Of a stretch of 64,000 nt of DNA, positions 1-9,899 are shown one piece after another (within the stretch, counting starts at the first letter, position 1; each line of letters starts with the position of its first letter). Source of the stretch: Vesta saturnalis (lineage: Eukaryota; Arthropoda; Insecta; Coleoptera; Lampyridae); assembly GCA_036346205.1 (NCBI GenBank), contig JARFJB010000091.1:3867501-3931500 (forward strand), written 5' to 3'. The notes under the pieces were generated by a model that saw only the letters and a list, made by a program, of their open reading frames with translations, had not been told where the DNA came from and made no database searches. The position numbers and the translations under genes are program-made.

Positions 1-418
1 ATAGTGCTTAAATTACTTAATACATTATTATCAATCTGGGCATCAATATTTTAAGGCATTGCATATACTGAATTTGAGCTTGTTACTCATGAGAATTTAT
101 CATTGTTCGGATTCTCTCACCCTAGAAATAAAAATAACAAACCATAACCAAAAAAATTTAGATTAAGACTCTTAGGTCTAAAAAATACTAAACAAGGGGT
201 TACAGAGTTAATATTAAGTATGGTAAAATTTGAACCAACTATTACTAATAATATAACTATTATCACACTAGAAATGTGGTATTCTATAGTTATATTTATG
301 TAATTATGAAAATGGTCTCACTTTATTGAGTTTTACTTTAGATATACCTATTATGATTAATTATATCTTTTTAAAAATACAATAACTTGAGTAGGTATAT
401 TATTAAGTAGGATACGTA
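1..418. other. AT-rich sequence, no gene seen
   Basis: This stretch is very AT-rich on both strands. I see no open frame with a recognisable motif, no tRNA-like structure and no terminal inverted repeat. Confidence 0.6.
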
Positions 419-639
419 TGAGGTATCCGGATAGGTAGCCGCGTTTGTGGCAGCTAAGGCTAACTTAAGTTAACACTAACCGGTCATTAGTAGGGAATAC
501 AGGTCGTCCTGCGTACGACTTACCTAGTAACCGGTCTACCTGCAATTTAGTATTACTAAAGTGAGTAGTATGATTGCCTTGGATCTTGCTATCTACGATG
601 GGCAACTGGGATTGATACTGACAGTCCCCGTTGTTGATA

Positions 640-918
640 ACCACATGAACAGGCAATGGCGAGTTAGTAAGTGGAATGTTAGAAGTACGTATGGAAAAGA
701 GTAAAAATACGAATTTAATGAATAAAAAGCAGCTTGATATTCTGTGTGTATTAAACACAAAGATCAAAGAAAAGGATATTGTGGAGATGGATCATGGTAG
801 TCTGGCACTATGGTCAGGAGTTGAAATGGCAGTGTTTGGTGCAAAAGGAGTTGGAGTGATAGTAAGTGAAAGAGCGAAAAGATGTGTTAAACAGTATGAA
901 TTGGTAAACCCCCCCTAG
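640..918 (+). pseudogene. Non-LTR retrotransposon endonuclease fragment (RTE/CR1-like)
   Basis: This is the N-terminal part of an apurinic-type endonuclease domain from a non-LTR retrotransposon. The start of the fold is visible as KWNVRSTYG (from about 672) in one frame. A frameshift near 700 is followed by KQLDILCVLNTKIKEK, then WSGVE and GAKGVGVIVSE in the next frame. This order matches the family pattern of WNVR, then LDIL.(S/N)ETK, then a YSG/GVG strand. The reading frame stops at 918, after which the sequence no longer resembles the family, so the catalytic C-terminal half and the reverse transcriptase are missing. The sequence from about 419 may be the element's 5' part. It is certainly non-functional. 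The clade (RTE versus CR1) is a guess. Confidence 0.55.
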
Positions 919-1010
919 TACTGTGAGTTAGGATGAATGTGGAACTTCTAAAACACTATTTTATGAATTTCGTTTGTATCTAATGCATGTTTTAAACATA
1001 AAAGTGTTTG

Positions 1011-3378
1011 GGTGACCCAAACTCGATGGCCAAAACGAAAACAGCTGATTCCTCTGGCCAAAAGGAACAACAAATTGTTAATACAGGGTGTGTCTATCGT
1101 TGATGGTTTCCAAGATGTTAACTTTTTTTTAATTTTTTCTATTTCGTGGACTTATTTTTTAAATCACGCTGTATCTTCCAAGCTAGAAGAGTTACAAGAA
1201 AACACGTTAGGAGAAATTTGTAGAAGATGAAATTGCCTTAAAGAATATTGAATTCATTCGAGACAAACTCATCATTCAACATTTTTAATGACATAATGAA
1301 TTCAGAAATGATTTTTTTTCAAATCCCAAGACAAATTTCCAAGAGGAATATTTTTCCAATAGAGATGGATTTGATACATGGCCGATAAAGGAAAAACTTC
1401 CTTTTTTCATAAGCTTCACAACGATATGAAAAAAACTTATGGTTGACGTACTAATTACTGAATTGTTACAGGAATACACCTCAGGAAAAACTTTTAGAGC
1501 ATAAAATTACCTTCAAAAATATGGTGGAGTAGATGAGAATTGACGATTTGTCCCTCACTTTTCAATCAATCTGTATATTTACGGCAAGAAATACGTCTCC
1601 TTTACTGATATCTTTTCATCACCGTAGCAACGACTTGACATTAGTTAGTTGGTTGTCAAAATTTGTTTGCTATTACAGTTTTGCTGATTTCAATACGAGT
1701 TCTTTCTGTTGTAGTGATATTGTAATTTAGTTTTTGAGTCGTTCTTGTTCTTGTTATTATTATTGTTCTTGTTCGTGTTCGTGTTTTCCTTCCTGAGTCA
1801 TGTTTTCAAATGAAGAATATGCCGATATTCATTATTATTATGGTGTTGCCCAAGGGAATGCGAGTGAGGCTGCTAGACTGTATGCAGCTGCTTTCCCAAG
1901 AAGAATTCATCCAGAAAGGAGAGTTTTCTCTAGAGTACACACTGCTCTAAGAGAGAGAGGATCTTTTAGGATCCTAAGAGATCAAGAGGAATTTCATAAT
2001 GTTGAGAGGATTGACGACGTAATCCAGCATTTCGACGCAAATCCTGAAACTAGCTTGCGGCGGTCATCCAATGTATTGCAGATGCCACGAGAAACAATAC
2101 GGAGAACGCTTAAGGCTGACGGAAGACGTGCGTATCACGTGACGGGAGTTCAAGAACTTTTAGATGGAGATCTAGGTCGGCGGATTGAGTTTTGCCAATG
2201 GTATCTCAATTCAGTTAGGAATGATCGAGATTTCCAAAAAGCAATCTTGTGGATGGATGAGGCCACCTTTACAAGGTCAGGCATCTTCAATATCCATAAC
2301 ACACACGTCTGGGCACATGAGAACCCACATACTATGAGACCAAATAGCTTTCAACACCAGTTCAAAGTTAATGTTTGGGTTGGTTTACTCAACAATTAAC
2401 TTATTGGTCCATATATTCTGCCAGATAGAGTCAATTCAGTGAATTTTTTGAATTCCCTTCAAGAAAACCTCCCTGAATTGATGGAGGTTTCATTGGCAAC
2501 AAGAGCAGATATGTGGGTTGAACTTGATGGTTGTCCTACGCGCTACGGAAGAGGTGTGAGAGATTGGCTAAACGAACATTATCCCCAACGTTGGATGGAA
2601 GAGGTGGTACAGTGGCGTGGCCTCCAAGATCTCCAGATCTCACCCCTCTGGATTTCTTCCTCTGGGGATCTCTCAAGGAATTGGTCTACAGCACTCAACC
2701 AACAACCAGGGAAGAGCTTATTGAAGCAATTCATAGATCAAGTCGGCTGATAACACAGAGACAAATTACTTCAGCGACAGCTTCAGTACGAAGACGGTGT
2801 GTCCAGTGTATAGCAGCAAACGGCAGTCATTTTGAAGCAACTCTTGACAATTGAATAAAAGGTTCGATAGTACTTAATTTTGGCCACAGGAATCAGTAGT
2901 TTCAATTTCATCATCGAGTCCTGGTCACTCAACATTGTTATTTTCTATTAATGGATTTGATTGTGGTACCTCGACTAAATCCTGAGATTTGAAAAAAAAA
3001 ACTCATTTGTGAATTCATTATGCCATTAAAAATGTTGAATGATGAGTTTGTCTCGAACCAATTCAATATTCTTAAAGTTAATTATGTGCTCATTTCTGAA
3101 TTCATTATGTCATTAAAAATGTTGAATGATGAGTTTATCTCGAATGAATTCAATATTCTTTAAGGCAATTACATCTTCTACAAATTTCTCCTAATGTGTT
3201 TTCTTGTAACTCTTCTAGTTTGGAAGATACAGCGTGATTTAAACAATAAAATAGAAAAAATTAAAAAAAAGTTAACATCTTGGAAACCATCAACAATAGA
3301 CACCCTGTATTAACAATTTTTTGTTCCTTTTGGCCAGAGGAATCAGCTGTTTTCGTTTTGGCCATCGATTTTGGTCAC

Positions 3379-3379
<1 letters not shown>
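1011..3379 (+). mobile_element. IS630/Tc1-mariner element with ~0.29 kb terminal inverted repeats (copy 1)
   Basis: The two ends form a long imperfect inverted repeat, 1011-1310 against 3091-3379. Both ends open with GGTGACC, followed by a block containing GGCCAAAACGAAAACAGCTG and, further in, ACAGGGTGT. Between them lies a DUF4817-type transposase pseudogene read left to right. Part of the right end is duplicated in direct orientation (3015-3063 resembles 3099-3162). A diverged copy of the outer terminal sequence also lies just behind the transposase stop (about 2877-2930), so the right side has been rebuilt. A (TA)n tract follows immediately. No clean target duplication is visible. Confidence 0.75.
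1800..2854 (+). pseudogene. DUF4817-type IS630/Tc1-mariner transposase, broken
   Basis: A cut-and-paste transposase. The N-terminus (MFSNEEYADIHYYYG, then ERRVFSRVHTALRERGSF) is the insect DUF4817 helix-turn-helix region, followed by a second DNA-binding part (IDDVIQHFDANPETSLRR). The first catalytic Asp is in ILWMDEATF (about residue 150). The second lies in a degraded VELDGCP block that would normally read QQDGAP. The third is in SPDLTPLDFFLWG. The gene has an in-frame stop at 2397-2399 and a frameshift near 2597, where the frame moves to the one ending at 2854. It sits between the long inverted ends of its element and has no upstream partner. It cannot make an active enzyme. The family assignment is secure; the subfamily is not. 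Confidence 0.85.

Positions 3380-3382
<3 letters not shown>

Positions 3383-3427
<45 letters not shown>
3383..3427. repeat. (TA)n microsatellite
   Basis: Uninterrupted TA dinucleotides directly after the right end of the first IS630 element. Confidence 0.95.
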
Positions 3428-3431
<4 letters not shown>

Positions 3432-3760
3432 CATGGTAGAGCATGTATGACCTGTTGGTTTATGGTAGGGAACTTGGAATTCTGGTAAGAGACACAAAAG
3501 TAATACGTATCGGGGGCTCCCAGATTGTTTAGGATAAGAGTGGCTATGGAAAAGAAATTTAACCTATTGCGAACGTCAAGAAATAATATTTAAAAACTGG
3601 TTGATGACGATGTGGAAATGAGGCACACGGATTTGAGCAGACTTTTCAATCTGAATCAATTGATATGAAATGAACTTGTGCTGGAAATACACTTCATATC
3701 AATAGGTGATAGAGAAGTATATATGTATAAGGAAGAATCTGTACTGCACTGCACGAATAT

Positions 3761-3975
3761 AGACACAGACGTAGACGTAAACCTAGACGTGGACGTAAAC
3801 GTAGACGTAGACGTAGACGTAGACGTAGATGTAGACGTAGACGTAGATATAGACGTAGGCGTGGGCGTAGATGTAGATGTAGACATAGGCGTAGACATAA
3901 ACATAGACATGGACATGGACATGCAAATAGATATGGACATGGACACGGGCACGGACAGAGACAGGGACAGAGACT
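3761..3975. repeat. Hexanucleotide minisatellite, GTAGAC grading into TGGACA
   Basis: About 35 tandem 6 bp units. The left part reads GTAGAC with scattered changes and the right part drifts to ATGGAC. Because the unit is a multiple of three, frames stay open on both strands and give simple VD, TSTS or YVYV peptides. These are artefacts of the repeat. Confidence 0.9.
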
Positions 3976-4079
3976 GGCACATACACACGACTTTAAAAGT
4001 ACATTTACCTACGTGTAAAAGACAATTCTTGCTACGATAGAAAAAAAAATTAAAATTTTTGAATAAAATATAATTGATC

Positions 4080-5729
4080 AAGTTTCCTTAAATTACTGAT
4101 TAATAATTAATTGTGTATTTTTATTGAAATTATAGTACATGTAATAAAAATTTCACTATTTATTTATTGTTTATAATGAACACCTAATATAATAATACTA
4201 ATAAACTTGCATTAAATGAACGCTTTTCCAAACACAACACAATAAGTTTGACAAATGAGAATTTATAAGCTTATTCTTTTAATGTGTTACAATGCCGTGT
4301 TTATATAATAAGATTAAACGGGTATTAAACTTCAATAGTTTTCTAATATAATTTTAAATACTTCACTCAATCTATTTCGGTGTTATTAATAAAATTTCAT
4401 AACTTATATTTTACCTATAGGGAACTGTAATTAAAGTAGGTAAGTAACCAAAGTTTCACAAGAATTGGAAATTTAAATACAATACTTTATTGAAAATGAA
4501 TTTAAAAAATATTTGAGCATAACATTCATTGCCTATCTCAATCGTTAATCAAAAAGAGTAGGTATGTTTATAAGCAACAAAACGGTCAGGTAGAAATTAT
4601 ATACCCTGGTGAAATTCGAAACCCACATTGCTACCAGAAACGCGCCCATCTTTTAATTTAAAAATAGGCATACAACCACAGAATAGAAAATATGTAATTG
4701 ATATGTGTAGGGATATTGCAATACTGTATTGTCAAATTTCTAAATCTTTATGTTTGACATTTTCATTGACATATTTATACTGTTTTTATTTTTATAGAAG
4801 AATGTTTATGATTCAATAATCAACTATTTTATTTATTTACAAATCATCCTTTCCCTCGGTCTAAACTGATCGTAAATAATTATGAAAAATTTGAAATATT
4901 AATGGTTATGTAAATTACAAAATATTTCAAATTTTTTTGTTCATTTTTGTTACTTGGTTAGTTAATTTAAAACTAAAGGTATTTAACAAAAGAATGATAT
5001 AAAATACACCATTTTTTTATATCCATAAAATGTTTGACACAAAACAATTGATTTACGATGTATCTATTTTACGACAGGCATAGGGTTCTTTTTTATGACT
5101 ACTTCAAAACTCTGATTCACAACTTTATTGCTTGTATGCTTAAATTTCTGTTCCCAAAGTTGTTTTGGATAATTTAAGTATAAAAACCATTATCGGCTAA
5201 TTATTCAAAAATTCTAGTTATTTAGATTATTGCTACTGTAGATATTTCACACTGTTATAAATAGAGAATGTCTGTTAATTACATCAACACCATTTATTTT
5301 GGTGTAATTTAGAATTATGGCAGCATCTGAGCTACGATGTTTTGTAATATACCTAAAGGACTCCAGTAAATAAGAAAAGTTATTTTTCTTTCACGTAAAG
5401 TATAAAGAGCTACTTATAGATGGTATTCTTTTTCTTTAAGCATTAAAACACATCCTGTATACCACTGATTTATTTTTATAACAGTAGGAAGTAGTGCTTT
5501 ATCTGCTTGTTTGGTTAATAAATTTACATTCGATTTTCAAGTATTTATTATTGTACTACAGAAAACATAAAATTAATTTAATTTATAAAATGGCTAGGTA
5601 TTACCAATGATTAGAACCGGGGTTTGTGCATACAAATGTTTTTTAGTCAAGCTTAACGTGTCTGTCTGTAGAACCTAAACGACTGCTTTTTTAAAAACAA
5701 TTCGTACGTAGGTACATATGTATATGCAA
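4080..5729. other. AT-rich sequence, no gene seen
   Basis: I find no recognisable protein motif, RNA structure or transposon end in this stretch. Confidence 0.6.
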
Positions 5730-6126
5730 ATTATTATAAGTTTTTGTTATGAACGAATAAGTTCATAACAAAAACTTATAATAATTTAATATTAGTCAAG
5801 TTGCTTTGGTATGTGTGAATCCTTGCGATATTGCAGGCTCACATTCCATTAATATAAGCAATTTGATTGTAATCTCATTATATTTAGAATTTACATCAGT
5901 TCTACATACATAAATACAAAATTTACATCGATTAGGGCTTGAACCTTGGTGGCGCAGTTGGTTAGCGCGGTACTCTAGCAAAGTACAGGTCGTAGGTTCA
6001 AATCCTACTCGAGGTAAACTTTTTATTTATGTATTTAATAAAATTAATAATAATTTTTAATTACATAGGTACGCCCCAATCGATGTAAATTTTGTCTTTA
6101 TGTATGTAGAACTGATGTAAATTCTA
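5730..6126 (+). mobile_element. Foldback repeat carrying a tRNA-like gene (copy A)
   Basis: The repeat has three nested parts. A perfect 25 bp hairpin (5730-5754 with 5761-5785, loop GAATAA) lies at the left. A long inverted repeat follows, with arms at 5885-5938 and 6073-6126 that both contain TTTACATCAGTTCTACATAC or its complement. Between the arms sits a complete tRNA-like gene. Much of the same assembly recurs at 18275-18636 in rearranged form, including the hairpin arm, so this is a repeated unit and not a local accident. I recognise no protein gene in it. An inverted-repeat element that picked up a tRNA gene, or a mobile tRNA-derived repeat, are both possible. Confidence 0.65.
5943..6016 (+). 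tRNA. tRNA-like gene, anticodon AGC (Ala by anticodon)
   Basis: The 74 nt fold is a full cloverleaf. The acceptor ACCTTGG pairs with TCGAGGT, including two G-T pairs. The D stem is GCGC/GCGC with loop AGTTGGTTA, and the anticodon stem is GTACT/AGTAC with loop CTAGCAA. The variable loop has 5 nt, and the T stem is GTAGG/CCTAC with loop TTCAAAT. Anticodon AGC is at 5977-5979. The internal promoter boxes fit their consensus (TGGCGCAGTTGG and GGTTCAAATCC), and a TTTTT terminator follows at 6020-6024. Alanine tRNAs normally carry G3:U70, but here the pair is C:G and the first base is A. Charging with alanine is therefore doubtful. It lies inside an inverted-repeat element, so it may be a mobile tRNA-derived copy. 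Confidence 0.75.
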
Positions 6127-6129
6127 AAT

Positions 6130-7029
6130 CGGGTGGTCGTAAAGTAAGGAATAAATTCAATATCTCGTAAAGCACAATTTTTTTAAAAATCGCTCGGACC
6201 CGTCGATTTTATATTTTTCGGGGCATATTTTGAGAAAAAAAAATTTTATACAGGGTGTCTCAAAAAAGATTTGCTAAAAAAAATTTTTTTTTTCAAATTG
6301 CAACCCAATTTTTTTATTGCATTTTTGGATTGCCCTTACAATTCTAAATATTTGCCATGTAGCATGTGCTATACCTAAGTCCAAGCGTTTTGGAGTTATT
6401 CGCATTCAAAATTTAAACCAAAATCACCCGATCTAACACCACTAGACTTTTTTTTATGGGGATACCTTAAAGGCAAAGTATTTAAAAGCCAACCGGCAAA
6501 TCTAGATGATTTAAAACTACGCATCCGTCAAGAAATACGTCGAATAACGCCCGAAATGGTTCGAAATGTGCAGCAGGAATTTGTAGATCGATTAGGCTAT
6601 TGTCAGTTGACTAACGGAGGACATTTCGAACATTTGCTGAAATAAAATTATTTTTAAGTTTACGAATCTTTGTTTTCGATATAATAAAACGTTATAAAAA
6701 TTGTTTTATTTTTCGTTTCTTCATGAACTTTTTTCAATTTTTAAATTTTGAATGCGAATAACTCCAAAACGCTTGGACTTAGGTATAGCACATGCTACAT
6801 GACAAATGTTTAGAATTCTAAGGGCAATCCAAAAATGCAATAAAAAAATTGGGTTGCAATTTGAAAAAAAAAATTTTTTTAGCAAATCTTTTTTGAGACA
6901 CCCTGTATAAATTTTTTTTTTCGCAAAATATGCCCCGAAAAAATATAAAATCGACGGGTCCGAGCGATTTTTGAAAAAAAATGTGCTTTACGAGATATTG
7001 AATTTATTCCTTACTTTACGACCACCCGG
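6130..7029 (+). mobile_element. Internally deleted IS630/Tc1-mariner element (copy 2)
   Basis: A 900 bp element with inverted ends of about 288 bp, 6130-6416 against 6741-7029. Both start CGGGTGGTCGTAAAGTAAGG and contain an inner CAGGGTGTCTC block. The centre keeps only the last 73 codons of the transposase. It starts 4 bp after the tRNA-carrying foldback repeat, so one may have inserted beside the other. Confidence 0.85.
6424..6645 (+). pseudogene. C-terminal fragment of DUF4817-type transposase
   Basis: An uninterrupted frame without a start codon encodes SPDLTPLDFFLWGYLKGKVF through to NGGHFEHLLK and a stop. This is the third catalytic Asp region and C-terminus of an IS630/Tc1-mariner transposase. 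The N-terminal DNA-binding half and the first two catalytic residues are deleted; the left inverted repeat joins directly to this segment. The short open frame contains no stop codons, so the deletion derivative may be fairly young or may have been mobilised in trans by a full-length relative. It cannot be active itself. Confidence 0.85.
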
Positions 7030-8507
7030 TATGTATATGCAAGTTAAATCAAGTTATATTTTCAAAATATTATGAAATATACAGGGTGTTCAAAAATGCA
7101 CACAAAAGTGTGACATATCGTAAATCTATGTTTGTAATTTTTTAATATTTTTTCTCGAGTTGAAGTTTAGAATTCGAAACACACTTTTGGCTACTGCGGC
7201 TTATCTTGTAGGTCATAAATTTTTTGAAATATGGACAAGGCACGAGAATTTTAAGACAGTGATGTCATTATTACATTGATTTTTTATTTATGAAATCTTT
7301 GACAAATCTTCGTCATATGTTTTGTTACATACTCTATGTTTTCCTCTCGCTTGTTGGTCATACTTTAATTTGCTAAAGTAGTTAAGGAAGTCTGTAGGAT
7401 ACTGTTTCACATAAACTGGTAGCATCATTGAATAAAAACATATTATGTATTATGTACTTTTTGCATCTTTGATCATTTTTTCTACGTTCATTAAAAAAAC
7501 TAGCACCTTTTGCATCATTTCTAATGTAAAAAGTCACCCTTTAGTGCACTAGTGCAATAAACATATTATTACATACTACGTATGTGTACTAATTTTATTT
7601 AAAACGTAAAACTGCAAATGTGTAAATGTCTGTGAAATATAGACTGACAATAAAACTAAACTTCATTTGTGCAGACGATAAACATTTTAAAAATTACGTT
7701 TCGTTACGATCGAGTGCACGAAGGTTGTTTCATGCGCACTCTCGCTATATTTTAGTTTTTTGCCTGAAATAGGAGACAGGTAACAAACATGTTTTTTAGC
7801 TACTCATTAAAAGTTTTCTGGTTTGTCAGTTTAAGTAAATGAAAAAGAAGTGCAAGTGTAAACATAATTTTATTGCTCAGAATCAGAAATATTATTGAAA
7901 ATATGAATGACAGTAACGAAGAAGCGTTTTTTAACACCTCGGCAGAAGCAGTCTACTGACAACTGCATCACTTTTAAATTTAATATCCAGCAAATCATGC
8001 GAATAACGCCAGTTCATCATAATTAAATATTACATTATCATATAATATTTTTTTATTTACCGATACGTATGGCCACTTAGTACAACGCTTTTTCTTAATG
8101 CACCTAGAAAAAATGTTGCATGAAACTGGTGTAAAAAGTGTTCATTGCAATCGACTTGTTTTTCAACTCGGCTTAAAGGTTTCTTTCGAAAAACTCATGT
8201 CGCTTGCAATAAACAGTCACTTGTTGCATTTGTTATTAAATCGTTAGGTTTTCTACGTACTTATTTGAAATAAATTATAAAACCGTTGAATAATGGCAAA
8301 ATCAAACAAATATTCTGTAAAGCAAACATTTAATTGCAGTATTATTAAAATGGTAAATTTTAAAACCAGAAAACATGCATATAATCAGTCACGATGTGCA
8401 TATTTTTAACTTATTGGTATATGCCCTTACATTAATTGTACAAAATACATGTAATCAATTAAACATATACACATAAGCAAATTTTTGAATTGGGAAAGAG
8501 TAATATG
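7030..8507. other. No gene seen; isolated transposon-like end near 7081
   Basis: The only marked item is ACAGGGTGTTCAAAAATG at about 7081, which resembles the outer end of the IS630-type elements here. I found no matching opposite end or transposase, so it may be a solo terminal fragment. Confidence 0.4.
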
Positions 8508-9307
8508 CGAGGTCTGTAAATAAAGTAACGAGACTAGTTCGATAACACTTTTTATTTACAATATAATTACGTATGGACTCCTATCTCCTTCAAAATAGTT
8601 CCCTTGGGAAGCCACACAACGCTTCAGCCGGTTTTTCCACTCTTCATAGGAGTGCTGGAACTCCGAAACTGGAATATCCTTCAGCTGGTAAGTTACAGTT
8701 TTGTAATGTCTTCACTCTTCCAAAATGGTGTCCTTTGAGGTGGTTTCTCAATTTAGGGAACAGGAAAAGTCACATGGGCTCGAGTCAGGAGAATAGGGTG
8801 GTTGAGGAACGACGGGAATGTTTTTGTTTGTTAAAAACTCGGTGATTTAGAGTACAGTGTGACAAGGTGCATTGTCATGATGCAGAATTCATTGTCTTTG
8901 ATGGTAGGTTTCACACGGGCAACTCTTTTCCGCAGTCTTTCAAGAATTTCTCGATAAACATAACACAAAATTTGATAGCACAACGTTGCTCGTAATTTAT
9001 TTCACTCATTTTTGAACACATAATAAAAACTTGTTTTACAAAAAGTTTGCTTACATGTCATTTGACAACAATAGACTAAAAATATTAATGCTCACTGTTT
9101 TATTAGCTGTTCAGCTAAAGATATGTCTACTTTTTTTTTTATGATTGTGGACCTGAACAGGCTAAATAAGGCCTATCGTGCTAAAGCACTCAGGAACACT
9201 TAGGAGGATGAATAGAGGGATAATGAATTGCCAATACTTGTCAGAGTTACAGTGTTGCGAGGTTGACTGTAAAAATATCAGTATCATTACTTTATTTACA
9301 GACCTCG
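8508..9307 (-). mobile_element. Mariner element, decayed
   Basis: Short inverted ends, CGAGGTCTGTAAATAAAGTAA at the left and its complement at the right, enclose 800 bp. The interior reads as mariner transposase on the minus strand. Full mariners are about 1.3 kb, so roughly a third is deleted. Confidence 0.8.
8570..9060 (-). pseudogene. Mariner (D34D type) transposase remnant
   Basis: On the minus strand several short frames line up with a mariner transposase. The second catalytic Asp region reads LHHDNAPCHT (around 8870). It is followed by a damaged PYSPDSSPCDFFLFP block around 8770, and then the typical C-terminus EEWKNRLKRCVASQGNYFEGD ending near 8570. The pieces lie in different frames, so several indels have accumulated. 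The first catalytic Asp and most of the DNA-binding N-terminus are not recognisable. It is inactive and decayed. Confidence 0.75.
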
Positions 9308-9850
9308 TATATTCTATACATCCTACCTGGCTATGTTTCTTTATTAAATGATATACTCTTTATATAATAAAATATACACAAACATTGGTTTGACTTTCAC
9401 TTCAATGAACCCAATTCTATTTATATGCATATTAATCAAATACCGACGTAGCATCTTCGTTTGTCTAATATGAAATCAATAATTCGATTTCTTTCCATTT
9501 TGACATAACCACTGTTTTTATTTTTTGTGGTTTTTATTTGATTCGTGGTATAATCTACAAAATACAACTTTTGAAGTCGTAATTATAGAAAATCGCATAA
9601 ATTGCCACTCACCGTGTTGTCAAATAATAATTCCACTCGTCCTTGGGGCTCGTGGAATTAACATTATTACATTTCTATATCTTTTTCATTCAATGGCCTT
9701 GAGTTCCAAACTGTTCTTTCTTAATTTTTAATAGCATCTCGAAAGTTTTGAATGTTCTGTTAAAAAAATGGTAACTAACAAATTTCCAGAAAAATTGATG
9801 AAGTTGTGGACAAAATTTAACAACAATCGTAATGAACGAAAACTTATTTA

Positions 9851-9895
9851 TAGACAATGAACTGTATACTACGTACCTATACAGTTCATTGTCTA
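9851..9895. repeat. Perfect 18 bp inverted repeat (hairpin)
   Basis: TAGACAATGAACTGTATA and its exact complement are separated by 9 bp. I see no adjoining gene that would make it a terminator. Confidence 0.85.
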
Positions 9896-9899
9896 TAGA

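Noticed and set aside
3656..4081. Overlapping open frames on both strands (VDVDVD, TSTSTS, YVYVYV)
   Set aside because: A 6 bp minisatellite keeps several frames open at once. The peptides are repeat artefacts.
5796..5981. A 61-codon minus-strand frame across the tRNA-like gene
   Set aside because: It covers the inverted arm and tRNA-like sequence. The RNA fold explains the region, and the peptide has no motif.
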